From Firmicutes bacterium UBA7510 (lineage in GTDB: Bacteria > Bacillota > Clostridia > Tissierellales > Sedimentibacteraceae): a DNA stretch of 64,000 nucleotides. A program made the position numbers and the translations under genes. Shown here one piece after another: positions 25,473-35,082 of the stretch (positions within the stretch are counted from its first letter, which is position 1; every line of letters begins with the position of its first letter). The notes beneath the pieces were generated by a model. That model saw only the letters and a program-made list of their open reading frames with translations. It did not search any database and was not told the origin of the DNA. The stretch lies in the NCBI GenBank assembly GCA_002479485.1, contig DLNM01000035.1, forward strand, positions 356,157-420,156. Reading direction: 5' to 3'.

Positions 25473-25700
25473 ATGAAAAAATATAAAAAATCGGAATTAG
25501 ATGCAGCTTTACAAGCAGTTGAACACGGTGCATCACACCATGAGGTAACAAATGGTAGTTTAAACAAAAGCATTATTGCCAGAGAAATGAGAAAAAGAAA
25601 AAATGAAAAAGGCAGAATCGCAAAGCAAAAAAATGTAGACAGAGTATATGAAGATGCTATGAAGTATTATGAAATAAGTATTAAGAAGCAGAATAAATAG
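25473..25700 (+). CDS. Small Psq-like HTH protein
   Basis: A 75-residue very basic protein. The N-terminal half (SELDAALQAVEHGASHHEV) matches the pattern of Psq-type helix-turn-helix motifs found in transposases and small DNA-binding proteins. The SD AAGGATAG is loosely spaced. It is one of the few non-enzyme genes of the island. Its function is unknown. Confidence 0.5.
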   Translation: MKKYKKSELDAALQAVEHGASHHEVTNGSLNKSIIAREMRKRKNEKGRIAKQKNVDRVYEDAMKYYEISIKKQNK

Positions 25701-25735
25701 AAAGAGTTATTTTGTATAAGTTAGGAGACATCAAC

Positions 25736-26584
25736 ATGAACGTAATAAAAATAGATAATGACAAAATAGATAAAATAGTTGAATTCATGTATGAATTAAA
25801 TAACTGTCCAAAACATCATATAGGTTATTGTGGAAAAAATAAGGTTGAAATATACAGCACTGTAGTGGAGCTAATAGAAGATGGCAACCAGTTTTTTATG
25901 GTTTGTGATGAAGATAAGCTAATTGGAGTCATTGGATATGAAAAATATGACGATACAGTGGAAATTTGGGGACCATTTATACAAGAAAATAACGTACAGG
26001 CTTTGAATTTGCTTTGGGATAACGTGATTAATTCAGTTGGTAGTGATAGATGCAAATATAATATTCATTGCAATACAGAAAATCTAAATGCAAGGGGATT
26101 TGCCTTAGACAGAGGATTTAAAGCTATTTGCGAAGGAAAAACTATGGAACTAGATTTAAGTAATATTAAAATCCAACTGTATGATAGTATTTCAAAGATA
26201 GTGGAATGTGATTATATTGAATTTTCAAATCTTCATGAAATAACATTTCCCAATGCTTATTATAACAGCAAGCAGATAATAGACATGCTGGATGATGAAC
26301 ATATAATATTTGTTGCTAAGGTAGATGATAAATTAGCAGGTTACGTTTTTATATCAATGAATTTAAAGTTTAACGAAGGTGATATAGAATTTATATGTGT
26401 AAATTCAAATTATAGAGGTAGGGGTTGTGGTAAACAGCTTATAAACACAGCACTAAATGCATTTAAACAAGAAGGCATAACTAAATTGCAGCTATGGGTA
26501 AACATAGTAAATGACAACGCCATAAATCTATATACAAAAGTAGGTTTTGAAACGGTTGATAATTTGATATCTTTTGGATATTAG
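25736..26584 (+). CDS. Double-GNAT acetyltransferase
   Basis: The 282 residues form two GNAT folds. The N-terminal one (about 1-135) lacks a clear acetyl-CoA loop, and the C-terminal one has NYRGRGCGKQLINTA and NAINLYTKVGFET. In such tandem proteins usually only one domain binds acetyl-CoA. The ATG at 25736 with AGGAGA is preferred to an upstream TTG. Confidence 0.8.
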   Translation: MNVIKIDNDKIDKIVEFMYELNNCPKHHIGYCGKNKVEIYSTVVELIEDGNQFFMVCDEDKLIGVIGYEKYDDTVEIWGPFIQENNVQALNLLWDNVINSVGSDRCKYNIHCNTENLNARGFALDRGFKAICEGKTMELDLSNIKIQLYDSISKIVECDYIEFSNLHEITFPNAYYNSKQIIDMLDDEHIIFVAKVDDKLAGYVFISMNLKFNEGDIEFICVNSNYRGRGCGKQLINTALNAFKQEGITKLQLWVNIVNDNAINLYTKVGFETVDNLISFGY

Positions 26585-26609
26585 AACTAATCTCTAAAAG
26601 AGATTAGTT
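26585..26609. repeat. Perfect 11-bp hairpin after the double-GNAT gene
   Basis: AACTAATCTCT and AGAGATTAGTT are separated by AAA, starting directly after the stop codon. The three-base loop and lack of T-tract match the hairpins before housekeeping genes rather than a terminator. Confidence 0.7.
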
Positions 26610-26640
26610 ACTTATAATATTAAAGGGGATGTATAATAAA

Positions 26641-27525
26641 ATGAATAATAACAATTGGATTATTTGCGAAACATCTAACTTAACCAGGCAAGAAAAAAGT
26701 CTTGCCATATATATGGTGAAAAAAATTAACCGTTCTGCTAGAAAAATTTTTGAACAAGCCTATGAAGAACAATTTTTAAAAGAGTGTTTGATGTATGATG
26801 ATAAGGATAACAGAGGAGTTATGACAGTTATACAAGGCGAAGGTTACTACTCTTTACAAATCTCATTTGAAAAAGATATTAGTAACTACAACACCATTAG
26901 ATATATGCATGATAAGATTAAATCAATTATTGAAGTGAAAGGCAATAAGGATTTATTTTTAAATATAAATGCTTACAATATTACAATTATAAATTATTTT
27001 AGAAATTATGGCTTTGCACAGGATTCTCTTGGATTTGAATATATCATGAATAAGACAGTTCAGAAAATCCACGAGCTTTCTGACTTTAAACTTGATGATT
27101 GTCTAGAATTTAAAAAATTTGAAGATAGCTGTTCTCAAGATTATTTAAGACTTTTAGAGGACTCTTTCAGAGAGCAAAATCTATTATGCAATGAAAAAAG
27201 TGAATTAGGCAAAAATACAGTATCATGGCTGAAAAAAGCAGATGAAAAAGGCGAATTTGGCGCTTTGTGGAAGAATAATTGTTTAATCGGACTATATGTA
27301 CTAGCTGGAGAATACATAAGTAATATAGCAGTATTATCAGAATATAAAGGTAAAGGCTATGGAACTAAAATACTAAATTATTGTCTAAAGGATATTTTTA
27401 TAAACAAAGAATATAATGACACCTATTTATATGTATATGCAGTAAATACAAAGGCACAAAAGATGTATCTAAAAAACGGGTTTGAAGTAAGTGCGTTTTA
27501 TAGTGAAAACACATATAACGGTTAA
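26641..27525 (+). CDS. GNAT acetyltransferase, two-domain
   Basis: A 294-residue protein with a degenerate N-terminal GNAT-like half and a C-terminal half with EYKGKGYGTKILNYCL and KAQKMYLKNGFEVS. ATGs at 26629 and 26641 are in frame; only the second leaves room for the AAAGGGG SD. Substrate unknown. Confidence 0.75.
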   Translation: MNNNNWIICETSNLTRQEKSLAIYMVKKINRSARKIFEQAYEEQFLKECLMYDDKDNRGVMTVIQGEGYYSLQISFEKDISNYNTIRYMHDKIKSIIEVKGNKDLFLNINAYNITIINYFRNYGFAQDSLGFEYIMNKTVQKIHELSDFKLDDCLEFKKFEDSCSQDYLRLLEDSFREQNLLCNEKSELGKNTVSWLKKADEKGEFGALWKNNCLIGLYVLAGEYISNIAVLSEYKGKGYGTKILNYCLKDIFINKEYNDTYLYVYAVNTKAQKMYLKNGFEVSAFYSENTYNG

Positions 27526-27552
27526 ATTTTATAAAGAAAGAGGCTGATAATA

Positions 27553-28530
27553 TTGAATATTATAATAAGAAGCGAAAGACCTGAAGACTACAACAAAATA
27601 GCAAACTTGAACTATAATGCATTCAATGAATGGCATTCTAGTAACTATAAAGCAGAGCCACTTATAGTATCTGCTTTACGTCATAATCAATATTATGATA
27701 AAGAGCTGTCAATTGTGGCTGAACTTGATGGAGATATAGTTGGACACGTTTTGTTTTCAATATTTCCATTGGTTGTGATGAATGAAAAAAGAATAGGTGC
27801 ATTTTTAGCACCAATATGTGTTGATACTAAGCTTCAAAAACAAGGCATCGGCGGAATGTTAATCGAGGAAGGTCATAAGAGGCTTCAAAGTAAAGGTGTA
27901 TCAATAGCATTATTATGCGGACACGAGAGTTATTATCCTAAATTTGGCTATGAAAATAAAATGTTCGCATTATCCGGCGTAAATATTTCCATAGATGCAG
28001 AAAATACAAACACAGATGGTATAACAGAAAGATCAATTAAAAACACAGATTTAGAGTGGATAACAAAGCATTGGCAAAGCGTTCATAAGGATGACAGATT
28101 AGCCCTATATCCAGGTGACACTATCAGCCAGTGGTTTAACCATTCATTGATTTATCGCTCATCTATGATATATAAGGATGATGTTTTGTTGGGTTATATC
28201 AGATATAGAAACACCTATCCGTTAGAAATAAAAGAACTTTTAGCAACAGAAGATAACGCCGAAAAAATAATTGCATATATAATGAAAGAAAATCTCAAAA
28301 GTCCAAAAGGTGATGTTATTTTATCGATATCTTTAGAAAATACATTAAAAATGCTTAAAAATAATGAGAATTTGAGGATAGAAGAAAAAGTAAGAACGAG
28401 CAATGCCTTTATGATGAAAGTAATAGATAAAAGTGACAAGCTGATAGAACAATATTTTCAAGAGGCAAAATCAGATATCAATAATTTAGGTATAATTTCA
28501 TTTCCGCCTATGCTTGAAATTGATGATTAA
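27553..28530 (+). CDS. YhbS-like GNAT acetyltransferase with extra C-terminal domain
   Basis: A 325-residue protein. The first 150 residues resemble YhbS predicted acetyltransferases (PICVDTKLQKQGIGGML, then YYPKFGYE). The rest is a second fold, possibly a diverged GNAT as in Eis-like enzymes. TTG start behind AAAGAGG. Substrate unknown. Confidence 0.78.
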   Translation: MNIIIRSERPEDYNKIANLNYNAFNEWHSSNYKAEPLIVSALRHNQYYDKELSIVAELDGDIVGHVLFSIFPLVVMNEKRIGAFLAPICVDTKLQKQGIGGMLIEEGHKRLQSKGVSIALLCGHESYYPKFGYENKMFALSGVNISIDAENTNTDGITERSIKNTDLEWITKHWQSVHKDDRLALYPGDTISQWFNHSLIYRSSMIYKDDVLLGYIRYRNTYPLEIKELLATEDNAEKIIAYIMKENLKSPKGDVILSISLENTLKMLKNNENLRIEEKVRTSNAFMMKVIDKSDKLIEQYFQEAKSDINNLGIISFPPMLEIDD

Positions 28531-28569
28531 CGTTTAATCTATAAAGCTATAAAAAATGCGAGGAAAATT

Positions 28570-29058
28570 ATGATTGAGCTAAGAGATATTACATTTGAAA
28601 ATGTCAATAGGGTTTTAAACCTTAAAATAAAATTCAGTCAGAGAAAATTTGTTTTAAAACCTGCTGATACAATTGCAATGGCTTATGCCGGTATAAACGA
28701 AGGTTGCCCAGGCTTTGCCAATGCTATTTACTACAATGAAGTACCTGTAGGACTCGTTTTAATCGGTCAAGCACCTGTTGCTGATTATGAACCGGAAATA
28801 CTTAGAAAATATGAATATGTTTATAGAGTAGTGGGTTTCTTAATTGATGAATATTATCAGAATTGTGGAATTGGCAGACGAGCATTAAGTCTTGCACTGG
28901 AAAAAGTAAAAGAATATCCTTTAGGAGATCAGACAGTAGTAACGCTGGAATGTCATGAAAAAAACAAAAAAGCACTAGAATTATATAAATCATTTGGATT
29001 TACATATGTAGGTAAAACAAATGACCATAACTATATTTTAGTACGTTTAGATGGATAA
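28570..29058 (+). CDS. GNAT acetyltransferase, PaiA/SpeG-like
   Basis: The 162-residue single-domain enzyme has the same plan as the 20318 pair: N-terminal SQRKFV block, acetyl-CoA loop YQNCGIGRRALSLAL and KKALELYKSFGFTYVG. Polyamine-type substrates are typical for this subgroup. SD GAGGAAA. Confidence 0.82.
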   Translation: MIELRDITFENVNRVLNLKIKFSQRKFVLKPADTIAMAYAGINEGCPGFANAIYYNEVPVGLVLIGQAPVADYEPEILRKYEYVYRVVGFLIDEYYQNCGIGRRALSLALEKVKEYPLGDQTVVTLECHEKNKKALELYKSFGFTYVGKTNDHNYILVRLDG

Positions 29059-29092
29059 ATAGTTAATATAATAAGTCAAGGAGATATCAGTT

Positions 29093-29929
29093 TTGGATAG
29101 TCAATTATTAAAATTCATGCAAAAACCGCAATTGTATGAGCCATCATCAAATAAATTTTGGAATGATGAGCATATTTCTAAAGGTATGCTTGAAGCTCAT
29201 TTAAATAAAGAATGGGAAGCCGCAACAAGAAAATATGATTTTGTTATAAATTCAGTTGAATGGATTAGTAGCATTGCTCCACCGTCACAAAAAAATAAGC
29301 TATTAGACCTTGGATGTGGACCTGGCATATATGCAGAATTATTTAAACATAAAGGATATGATGTTACAGGAGTTGATTTTTCTGAAAGATCAATAAATTA
29401 TGCTAAAGAGAGCGCAAAAAAAGAGAATTTGGATATTACATATATTTGTCACGACTATTTAGAGCTTGATTTGGAAGAAAAATTTGACTTGATAACTTTA
29501 ATTTATTGTGATTTTGGAGTGCTTTCAGATATTAATCGACAATTGTTGCTTAAAAAAAAATATTCAATGTTAAAACATGATGGTGTTTTAATTTTAGATG
29601 TATTCACACCTTTTGAGCATGAAGGCAAAAAGGAATGTAAAAATTGGAATTACTTCAGTAATGGAGGATTCTGGTGTGCAAAGCCATATGGATGTTTAGA
29701 AGCTTTTTACAAATATGAAAGCAATACAATTTTAAATCAATCAATTGTACTAACTGATGATGAAGTTAAATGCTACAACATATGGGAACATATGTTTACT
29801 TGTGATGAGTTATTATCTGAACTTAAAGCAGCTGGTAACTGGAATGTTGAATTTTATAGTAACATAATGGGTGAAAAATACATTAATAACAGCAAAACCT
29901 TATGTGTTGTTGCAAGAAAAGAGATGTAA
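29093..29929 (+). CDS. Class I SAM-dependent methyltransferase
   Basis: The 278-residue protein has SAM motif I LLDLGCGPGIY (residues about 67-77), the acidic ribose-binding end of strand 2 (VTGVDFSE) and a C-terminal substrate region. No target is predictable. TTG start with SD AAGGAGA. It sits between an acetyltransferase and a nitroreductase, all closely spaced. Confidence 0.82.
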   Translation: MDSQLLKFMQKPQLYEPSSNKFWNDEHISKGMLEAHLNKEWEAATRKYDFVINSVEWISSIAPPSQKNKLLDLGCGPGIYAELFKHKGYDVTGVDFSERSINYAKESAKKENLDITYICHDYLELDLEEKFDLITLIYCDFGVLSDINRQLLLKKKYSMLKHDGVLILDVFTPFEHEGKKECKNWNYFSNGGFWCAKPYGCLEAFYKYESNTILNQSIVLTDDEVKCYNIWEHMFTCDELLSELKAAGNWNVEFYSNIMGEKYINNSKTLCVVARKEM

Positions 29930-29953
29930 AATTACTAAAAAGGAGCTGTACGG

Positions 29954-30517
29954 TTGAATACATTAGAAGCAATTTATAAAAGAAGAAGTATAAGAAAATT
30001 TACAGATAAGCCTGTAAGTGAAGAGCAAATTGATATACTACTACATGCTGCATTTTCAGCACCAACAGCTGCAAATGCTCAGCCGTGGGAATATATTGTT
30101 ATAACTAAGAATGAAATAATAGAAAAATTAAAAGAAAAATTTGTCTTTGCTCGTTATAATGCTCCTTGTGCTATTGTTGTATGTGGAAATATGGATTTAG
30201 CATTTAAAGGACAAGGAAAGGACATGTGGGTTTGTGACTGTAGTGCAGCTATTGAAAATATGCTCTTAGCAGCTACAGACATTGGTCTTGGAACTGTATG
30301 GATTGGAGTATATCCGATAGAAAGTAATATAAAGCCAGTTAGAAAATTACTTGATATACCTGATTATGTAACTCCTTTATCCATAGTTTATTTTGGACAT
30401 CCAGCCGAAGAAAAAGAAGGCAGAAGTAGATACAACGAAAAAAGAGTATATTGGCAAAAGTACGACCCTAATCGTAAGCATAAGACAAAAGATAAACCGG
30501 TAATAGGGCATTACTAA
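29954..30517 (+). CDS. Nitroreductase-family FMN protein
   Basis: A 187-residue NAD(P)H-dependent flavin enzyme with the family start RRSIRKFTDKPVSEEQI, the FMN-contacting SAPTAANAQPWEYIV and a GLGTVWIGVYP segment. It reduces nitro or quinone compounds in related proteins. TTG start with SD AAGGAG. A detoxification role fits the neighbourhood. Confidence 0.85.
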   Translation: MNTLEAIYKRRSIRKFTDKPVSEEQIDILLHAAFSAPTAANAQPWEYIVITKNEIIEKLKEKFVFARYNAPCAIVVCGNMDLAFKGQGKDMWVCDCSAAIENMLLAATDIGLGTVWIGVYPIESNIKPVRKLLDIPDYVTPLSIVYFGHPAEEKEGRSRYNEKRVYWQKYDPNRKHKTKDKPVIGHY

Positions 30518-30582
30518 AATAAAATATCTTAAAATTGGGGTATCGAATAATAAATTTATATAATATGGAAGAGAGAAATAAA

Positions 30583-31026
30583 ATGGAAAACCTTAAGGTT
30601 GTAAAAATGGAAAGCAATATGCTTGATGAGTGTGTGGATTTATATATTAACACTTTTACTAAAGAGCCGTGGTACGACGTATATGAATCAAGAAATCAGG
30701 TAGTAAATTTCTTCAAAAACCATTTTGAGAACAATTATTTTTGTGGGTATGTCGGAATTTTAGATGAAAAAATTGTAGCATTAAGCATTGGTATGAAAAA
30801 GCCGTGGATAAAAGGTATGGAATACTATATTGATGAATTATGCGTTAGTTATGAATTGCAAGGAAAAGGAATTGGAAGTAGCTTCATAAAAGAAATAGAA
30901 CATGATATTAAGCAATTAGGGATGAACGGTATACTTTTATTAACAGAAAAAGATTATCCTTCTGAAAAATTTTATATACATAATGGCTTTGGAGTGCTAG
31001 GTGGTTTAATTGTTATGGGGAAATAA
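30583..31026 (+). CDS. GNAT acetyltransferase, AAC(6')-like
   Basis: The 147-residue protein has DELCVSYELQGKGIGSSFI, typical of the aminoglycoside 6'-acetyltransferase branch in which an acidic residue sits just before the acetyl-CoA strand, and FYIHNGF near the end. The start at 30583 follows GGAAGAGAG; the longer TTG frame from 30535 is unlikely. Aminoglycoside resistance is possible but unproven. Confidence 0.78.
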   Translation: MENLKVVKMESNMLDECVDLYINTFTKEPWYDVYESRNQVVNFFKNHFENNYFCGYVGILDEKIVALSIGMKKPWIKGMEYYIDELCVSYELQGKGIGSSFIKEIEHDIKQLGMNGILLLTEKDYPSEKFYIHNGFGVLGGLIVMGK

Positions 31027-31088
31027 ATTACATGGCATTATTAGATATTTAAAAAGAGAAGGACATTATAAAAAAGGATGGTAATATA

Positions 31089-31571
31089 ATGATTAATTTA
31101 AGAGTTGCAACTGATAAAGATAAAGAACTATATCGTAATTTATTTAATATGTATCATAACGACTTAGCACCATACTGTGATGATTTAGTAGAAGTAGATG
31201 AAGAAGGATACTATGATAAACAAGCTGTAGAATGTTATTTTAATGAAGATGAAAATATACTTCCTCATGTGATTATGAAAAATGATAAAGTAGTTGGAGT
31301 TATAGTTTTAACTAAACCACCATATGTTAAATCAGGTTGTAATTATTGTATCCAAGAATTCTTTTTGCTGAGCCCATTTAGAGGAAAGAATGTTGCCGAA
31401 GAAGTATGTAAACAATTAACAGATAAATATACAGGTAAATATTGTTTAATTGTACTTAATAAAAATACAAGGGCAATAAACTTTTGGAGAAAATTTACTG
31501 ATAAATATGCATATGAAGTGAGTGAAGGAAAATATGATGAACAAGGCATTATAATGGAATTTTTAATATAA
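31089..31571 (+). CDS. GNAT acetyltransferase
   Basis: The 160-residue protein has QEFFLLSPFRGKNVAEEV as the acetyl-CoA region (the loop is RGKNVA rather than the usual RGxGxG) and NTRAINFWRKFTDKY at the end. It resembles predicted acetyltransferases with weaker loops. ATG start behind AAAGGATGG. Confidence 0.78.
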   Translation: MINLRVATDKDKELYRNLFNMYHNDLAPYCDDLVEVDEEGYYDKQAVECYFNEDENILPHVIMKNDKVVGVIVLTKPPYVKSGCNYCIQEFFLLSPFRGKNVAEEVCKQLTDKYTGKYCLIVLNKNTRAINFWRKFTDKYAYEVSEGKYDEQGIIMEFLI

Positions 31572-31583
31572 AGAAGGTTTAAT

Positions 31584-32171
31584 ATGAAACAATTACAAAA
31601 ATTGGTCGGGGAAAAGTGTTTTTTAACACCAGCAGATGGCAGTGTGGCGGATATTGTTGCCGAATGGAGCAATGATTTAGATTTATCGATTAAAACAGGC
31701 GATATTTCAGATATGATTACATATGATTTACAGAAGCAATATTTACAAGAAATGAATAGCAGTAGGGGATATGCATTTTATATAGTTGATAAAACTAATG
31801 AAAAAGTTATTGGTGTTGCAAGGCTGATGAGAATAAGTTTTATTAATAGAAATGCAGTTATGGGTATGTTCATTGGTGATAAAAATAATAGAAGTAGAGG
31901 TATTGGAACTGATGCATCTATGTTGCTATTAGATTTTGCCTTCAATGTTCTTAATTTAAGAAACATTATGGTTGAAATATTTTCATTTAATAAGGCATCA
32001 ATATATATGTGCAGAAAGTGTGGCTTTAAAGAAATAGGAAGAAGAAGAAAAGCTATATTGTATGGTAAAAATGAATTTGATGAGGTCTATATGGATATTT
32101 TGAGTGAAGAATTTGATAATTCTATTATAGACAAACAGATTAAGAAAATAGAGGAAAATAATAATGTTTAA
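31584..32171 (+). CDS. GNAT acetyltransferase, RimJ/RimL type
   Basis: A 195-residue protein with acetyl-CoA loop NNRSRGIGTDASMLLL and the RimL-like KASIYMCRKCGFKEIGR segment. It starts 13 bases after the previous stop with AGAAGG as SD, suggesting co-transcription. Substrate unknown. Confidence 0.8.
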   Translation: MKQLQKLVGEKCFLTPADGSVADIVAEWSNDLDLSIKTGDISDMITYDLQKQYLQEMNSSRGYAFYIVDKTNEKVIGVARLMRISFINRNAVMGMFIGDKNNRSRGIGTDASMLLLDFAFNVLNLRNIMVEIFSFNKASIYMCRKCGFKEIGRRRKAILYGKNEFDEVYMDILSEEFDNSIIDKQIKKIEENNNV

Positions 32172-32240
32172 TAATATCCCACTGCGACATGAAATTGAAT
32201 TTGAGCTAAAATTTTACTAATTTAAGGGTGGAATTAAAAA

Positions 32241-32987
32241 ATGAGTATAAATAGTGTAAACAAAGAATCTTGGAATTTACAGGCTAAAAGGTATTTTGAA
32301 AATTCAAATTTTTCTTTTGATAATGTAGATTATGGAGATGTTAGGTGCTTAACAGAAAAAGACCTAAAATTATTAGGAGATGTAAAAGGTAAAAGAATAA
32401 TTGAGCTTGGCTGTGGTGGTGCAAATTGTGGTATAGCTTTAGCAAAGCAAGGAGCAACAGTTATTTGTACCGATATATCAGAAAAACAAATTGAAATAGC
32501 TAAAAATAATGCACAAAGGGAAAATGTAGATATAAAATTTATTGTTTCAGCAATGGAAGATGTGAATTTCATAGATGAAAAATTTGATATAGTAATTTCT
32601 ATATGTGCAATGATGTATGTAAAAGACATAAGAACAGTATTTTCAAATGTTAGTAGCATGCTGAACAAAAATGGAATATTTGTATTCAGTCTAAACGATC
32701 CTACTTTTTACAGTGTTGCATCAAAATATTTATGGAATGAAAAAAAGGAGCAACAATCCTATTTCTATACGGGTGAAGAAAGATGGAAGTGGGAGGATGA
32801 TGACAATTTTGAATTTATAACATACAGAAGAACAATTGGTGACTATGTAAATAAACTATCAGATTGCAAAATGTTAGTATCAAAGCTTCATCAATTGAAA
32901 ATAGAACATGATGTGATAAATGATGAAGAGGAATTGTTAGAAACGGAATATCCAAGAATAATGGTGTTTAAATCCGTGAAAATATGA
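32241..32987 (+). CDS. Class I SAM-dependent methyltransferase
   Basis: The 248 residues contain SAM motif I IIELGCGGANCG (about 50-61), motif II VICTDIS and DIVISICAMMY at motif III/IV. The family resembles small-molecule and ubiquinone-type methyltransferases. It has only weak similarity to the two other methyltransferases of the island. Confidence 0.82.
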   Translation: MSINSVNKESWNLQAKRYFENSNFSFDNVDYGDVRCLTEKDLKLLGDVKGKRIIELGCGGANCGIALAKQGATVICTDISEKQIEIAKNNAQRENVDIKFIVSAMEDVNFIDEKFDIVISICAMMYVKDIRTVFSNVSSMLNKNGIFVFSLNDPTFYSVASKYLWNEKKEQQSYFYTGEERWKWEDDDNFEFITYRRTIGDYVNKLSDCKMLVSKLHQLKIEHDVINDEEELLETEYPRIMVFKSVKI

Positions 32988-33037
32988 TAGCAAAACAAAG
33001 GAAGATATTATCAAAATTACAGGAGAATTTAAATAAT

Positions 33038-33472
33038 ATGATTAGAAAAATACAAATAGAAGATATAGATTCTTGTGCAGAGATTATGATGTCTGTATAT
33101 AACAATGAACAGTGGCAATGTAATTGGGATTTGAAAACTGCAAAGGCATACTTATTAGATTATTATGAAGCAAGTAAATTTATAGGTTTTGTGCTTGTTA
33201 TTGACGATAAAATCCGTGGGGCTATATTTTGCCATGAAAAAATTTGGTGGAATAATAGTGAAGTTTTTGTTGATGAAATGTTTATATGTCCTAAACTACA
33301 AAGAAAAGGATATGGAACAGAGCTTCTGAAAATAGTTGAGAGTTATATTAAAGAGCATAATCTTGCAGGATTTACATTATCGACAAACCGCTTTACTCCT
33401 GCGCTTGATTTTTATAGAAAAAATGAATTTACAGATGCAGATCATATTCTTTTTATGTATAAAGAAGTGTGA
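33038..33472 (+). CDS. GNAT acetyltransferase, AAC(6')-like
   Basis: The 144-residue protein has VDEMFICPKLQRKGYGTELL, the same acidic-residue-plus-loop pattern as the 30583 protein, and ALDFYRKNEF at the end. The ATG at 33038 follows AGGAGA; an upstream frame would overlap the methyltransferase gene. Aminoglycoside or similar amine substrates are possible. Confidence 0.78.
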   Translation: MIRKIQIEDIDSCAEIMMSVYNNEQWQCNWDLKTAKAYLLDYYEASKFIGFVLVIDDKIRGAIFCHEKIWWNNSEVFVDEMFICPKLQRKGYGTELLKIVESYIKEHNLAGFTLSTNRFTPALDFYRKNEFTDADHILFMYKEV

Positions 33473-33492
33473 AAATAAAGGAGAAATTTACT

Positions 33493-34314
33493 ATGTACAC
33501 AGTTAAAGATAGTCAAAGAAAAAATTTCATAGAAGCATATGATGAAAATAACATATTAGTTGGCGAGGCCATTATTTCTCCTTTCATGGAGTCTGATTTA
33601 TATGATAAACAAAGGTTAAATATCTACATAGACATTGATGTTAAGGATATCAAAGATAAAAAAATAGTTATGGATTTAATGTTTGATGAGCTACTAAAAC
33701 GAGGAAAAAACATAAAAAAAGAAAATGAAGATTTAGATGTTAAATTTTATCATTGCTGTTTTTCAGATAATAAAGAAAATATTGAATATTACTTATCTAA
33801 AGAAGGCTTCAAACATGATGAGGGAATGCACATAATTAGAAAAGAGATAGATGAGGAAGAATTTAGTATACTTGAGATTGATGGTATTGAATTTACAGAA
33901 CTTTATTTTGACGATGAAAAGGAAATTAAGCAGTTGGTAGAAGAACAGAACAAAGTGTTCAAGCATGGGTACGCAGTTGAAGATTTAAAGGAAATCAAGA
34001 ATAATACAGAGTGGTTCAGTATAGCCGCTAAGCATGAAGATTTAATTGTGGGAAATGTCGTAATCATTGTGAAGCAGGATGACGATGGAACCAAATATGG
34101 TTGGGTCGATGATTTATTTGTTTCGAATGCTTGGCGTAAAAAAGGTATTGGCGAAAGCTTAATGAGCAGAGCATTTAATAAGCTAAAAGAGCTAAATGTT
34201 AGAGAATCCAGACTAGAAGTATGGAGTTCAAATAAAAGAGCAATGTCTGTATACAGCAAATTAGGGTACAAGTTTTTAAAAGAAACAGAAACATCAATAG
34301 GTGTGTTTTTATAA
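33493..34314 (+). CDS. GNAT acetyltransferase, two-domain
   Basis: The 273-residue protein has a degenerate N-terminal half and a C-terminal GNAT domain with DDLFVSNAWRKKGIGESLM and KRAMSVYSKLGYKFL. The start at 33493 behind AAAGGAG replaces a longer GTG frame that would overlap the previous gene. Substrate unknown. Confidence 0.8.
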   Translation: MYTVKDSQRKNFIEAYDENNILVGEAIISPFMESDLYDKQRLNIYIDIDVKDIKDKKIVMDLMFDELLKRGKNIKKENEDLDVKFYHCCFSDNKENIEYYLSKEGFKHDEGMHIIRKEIDEEEFSILEIDGIEFTELYFDDEKEIKQLVEEQNKVFKHGYAVEDLKEIKNNTEWFSIAAKHEDLIVGNVVIIVKQDDDGTKYGWVDDLFVSNAWRKKGIGESLMSRAFNKLKELNVRESRLEVWSSNKRAMSVYSKLGYKFLKETETSIGVFL

Positions 34315-34335
34315 AACTATAAAAGTAGAGGAAAT

Positions 34336-34428
34336 ATGTTTGGTGATGCCAAGATTTAGATTCCTTGGTGTTTAGGATATTTCTTTGTAAGTGCAGAAGA
34401 AATTTATGATATGAGTGAAAAAAGATAA
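34336..34428 (+). pseudogene. Possible short gene remnant
   Basis: A frame beginning ATG behind GAGGAAAT reads 7 codons to a TAG, then continues for 22 sense codons (GYFFVSAEEIYDMSEKR) to TAA. The downstream part looks coding-like. It could be a remnant or a leader peptide; I cannot assign a parent gene. Confidence 0.25.
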
Positions 34429-34458
34429 ATAAAAAATGCTTGTATTGAAGGGATAATA

Positions 34459-35082
34459 ATGATGAATACAGTAAAAGAAATGAAAATTGAAACTGAGAGA
34501 CTGTTAATTAAGCCATACGAGGAAGGAAATTTAGAAGATTGCTTTAAGTTAATGCAAGATAAAGAATTATTTAAATATTTGGATATGGATATTATGTCAC
34601 ATGAAGATTATAAAGAATTATTCAGATGGTTAATTGATTGTTATGAAATAAACTTTGATGAAGATTTTAAATATTCTTTTAATATAACTTTGAAGGAAAG
34701 CGGAACTCACATAGGATGGTGTGGCATAGGAGGAGTAGAGTTCGACCATAATCAAAAAGAGATTTTTTACTTAATAGGAAAGAAATATTGGAGAAAAGGT
34801 TACGCTAAAGAAGCATCGGAGGCATTGCTTGACTATGGGTTTAACGTCATGGGATTAAAGGAAATTGTAGGACTTTGTAAGCCAGAGAATATTGCTTCTA
34901 AGAAGGTTCTTGAAAATATTGGTTTAAAATTTAGATATACGATAAAAGGACTACCAGAAGAATTTGATTTTTACAATGGTGAACCTTTTTATTCGCTTAC
35001 AAAAGAGGAATACTTGCAAAATATATTACGAGGAGATATTATCAATGGAAAACATAAAATATTCACAAGAAAAGATAGATGA
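34459..35082 (+). CDS. GNAT acetyltransferase, RimJ/RimL type
   Basis: The 207-residue protein has IETERLLIKPYEEGN, acetyl-CoA loop YWRKGYAKEASEALL and ASKKVLENIGLKF. Start at 34459 or 34462. Its 3' end overlaps the ASCH gene by 38 bases in another frame, an unusually long overlap that suggests coupled translation. Confidence 0.82.
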   Translation: MMNTVKEMKIETERLLIKPYEEGNLEDCFKLMQDKELFKYLDMDIMSHEDYKELFRWLIDCYEINFDEDFKYSFNITLKESGTHIGWCGIGGVEFDHNQKEIFYLIGKKYWRKGYAKEASEALLDYGFNVMGLKEIVGLCKPENIASKKVLENIGLKFRYTIKGLPEEFDFYNGEPFYSLTKEEYLQNILRGDIINGKHKIFTRKDR

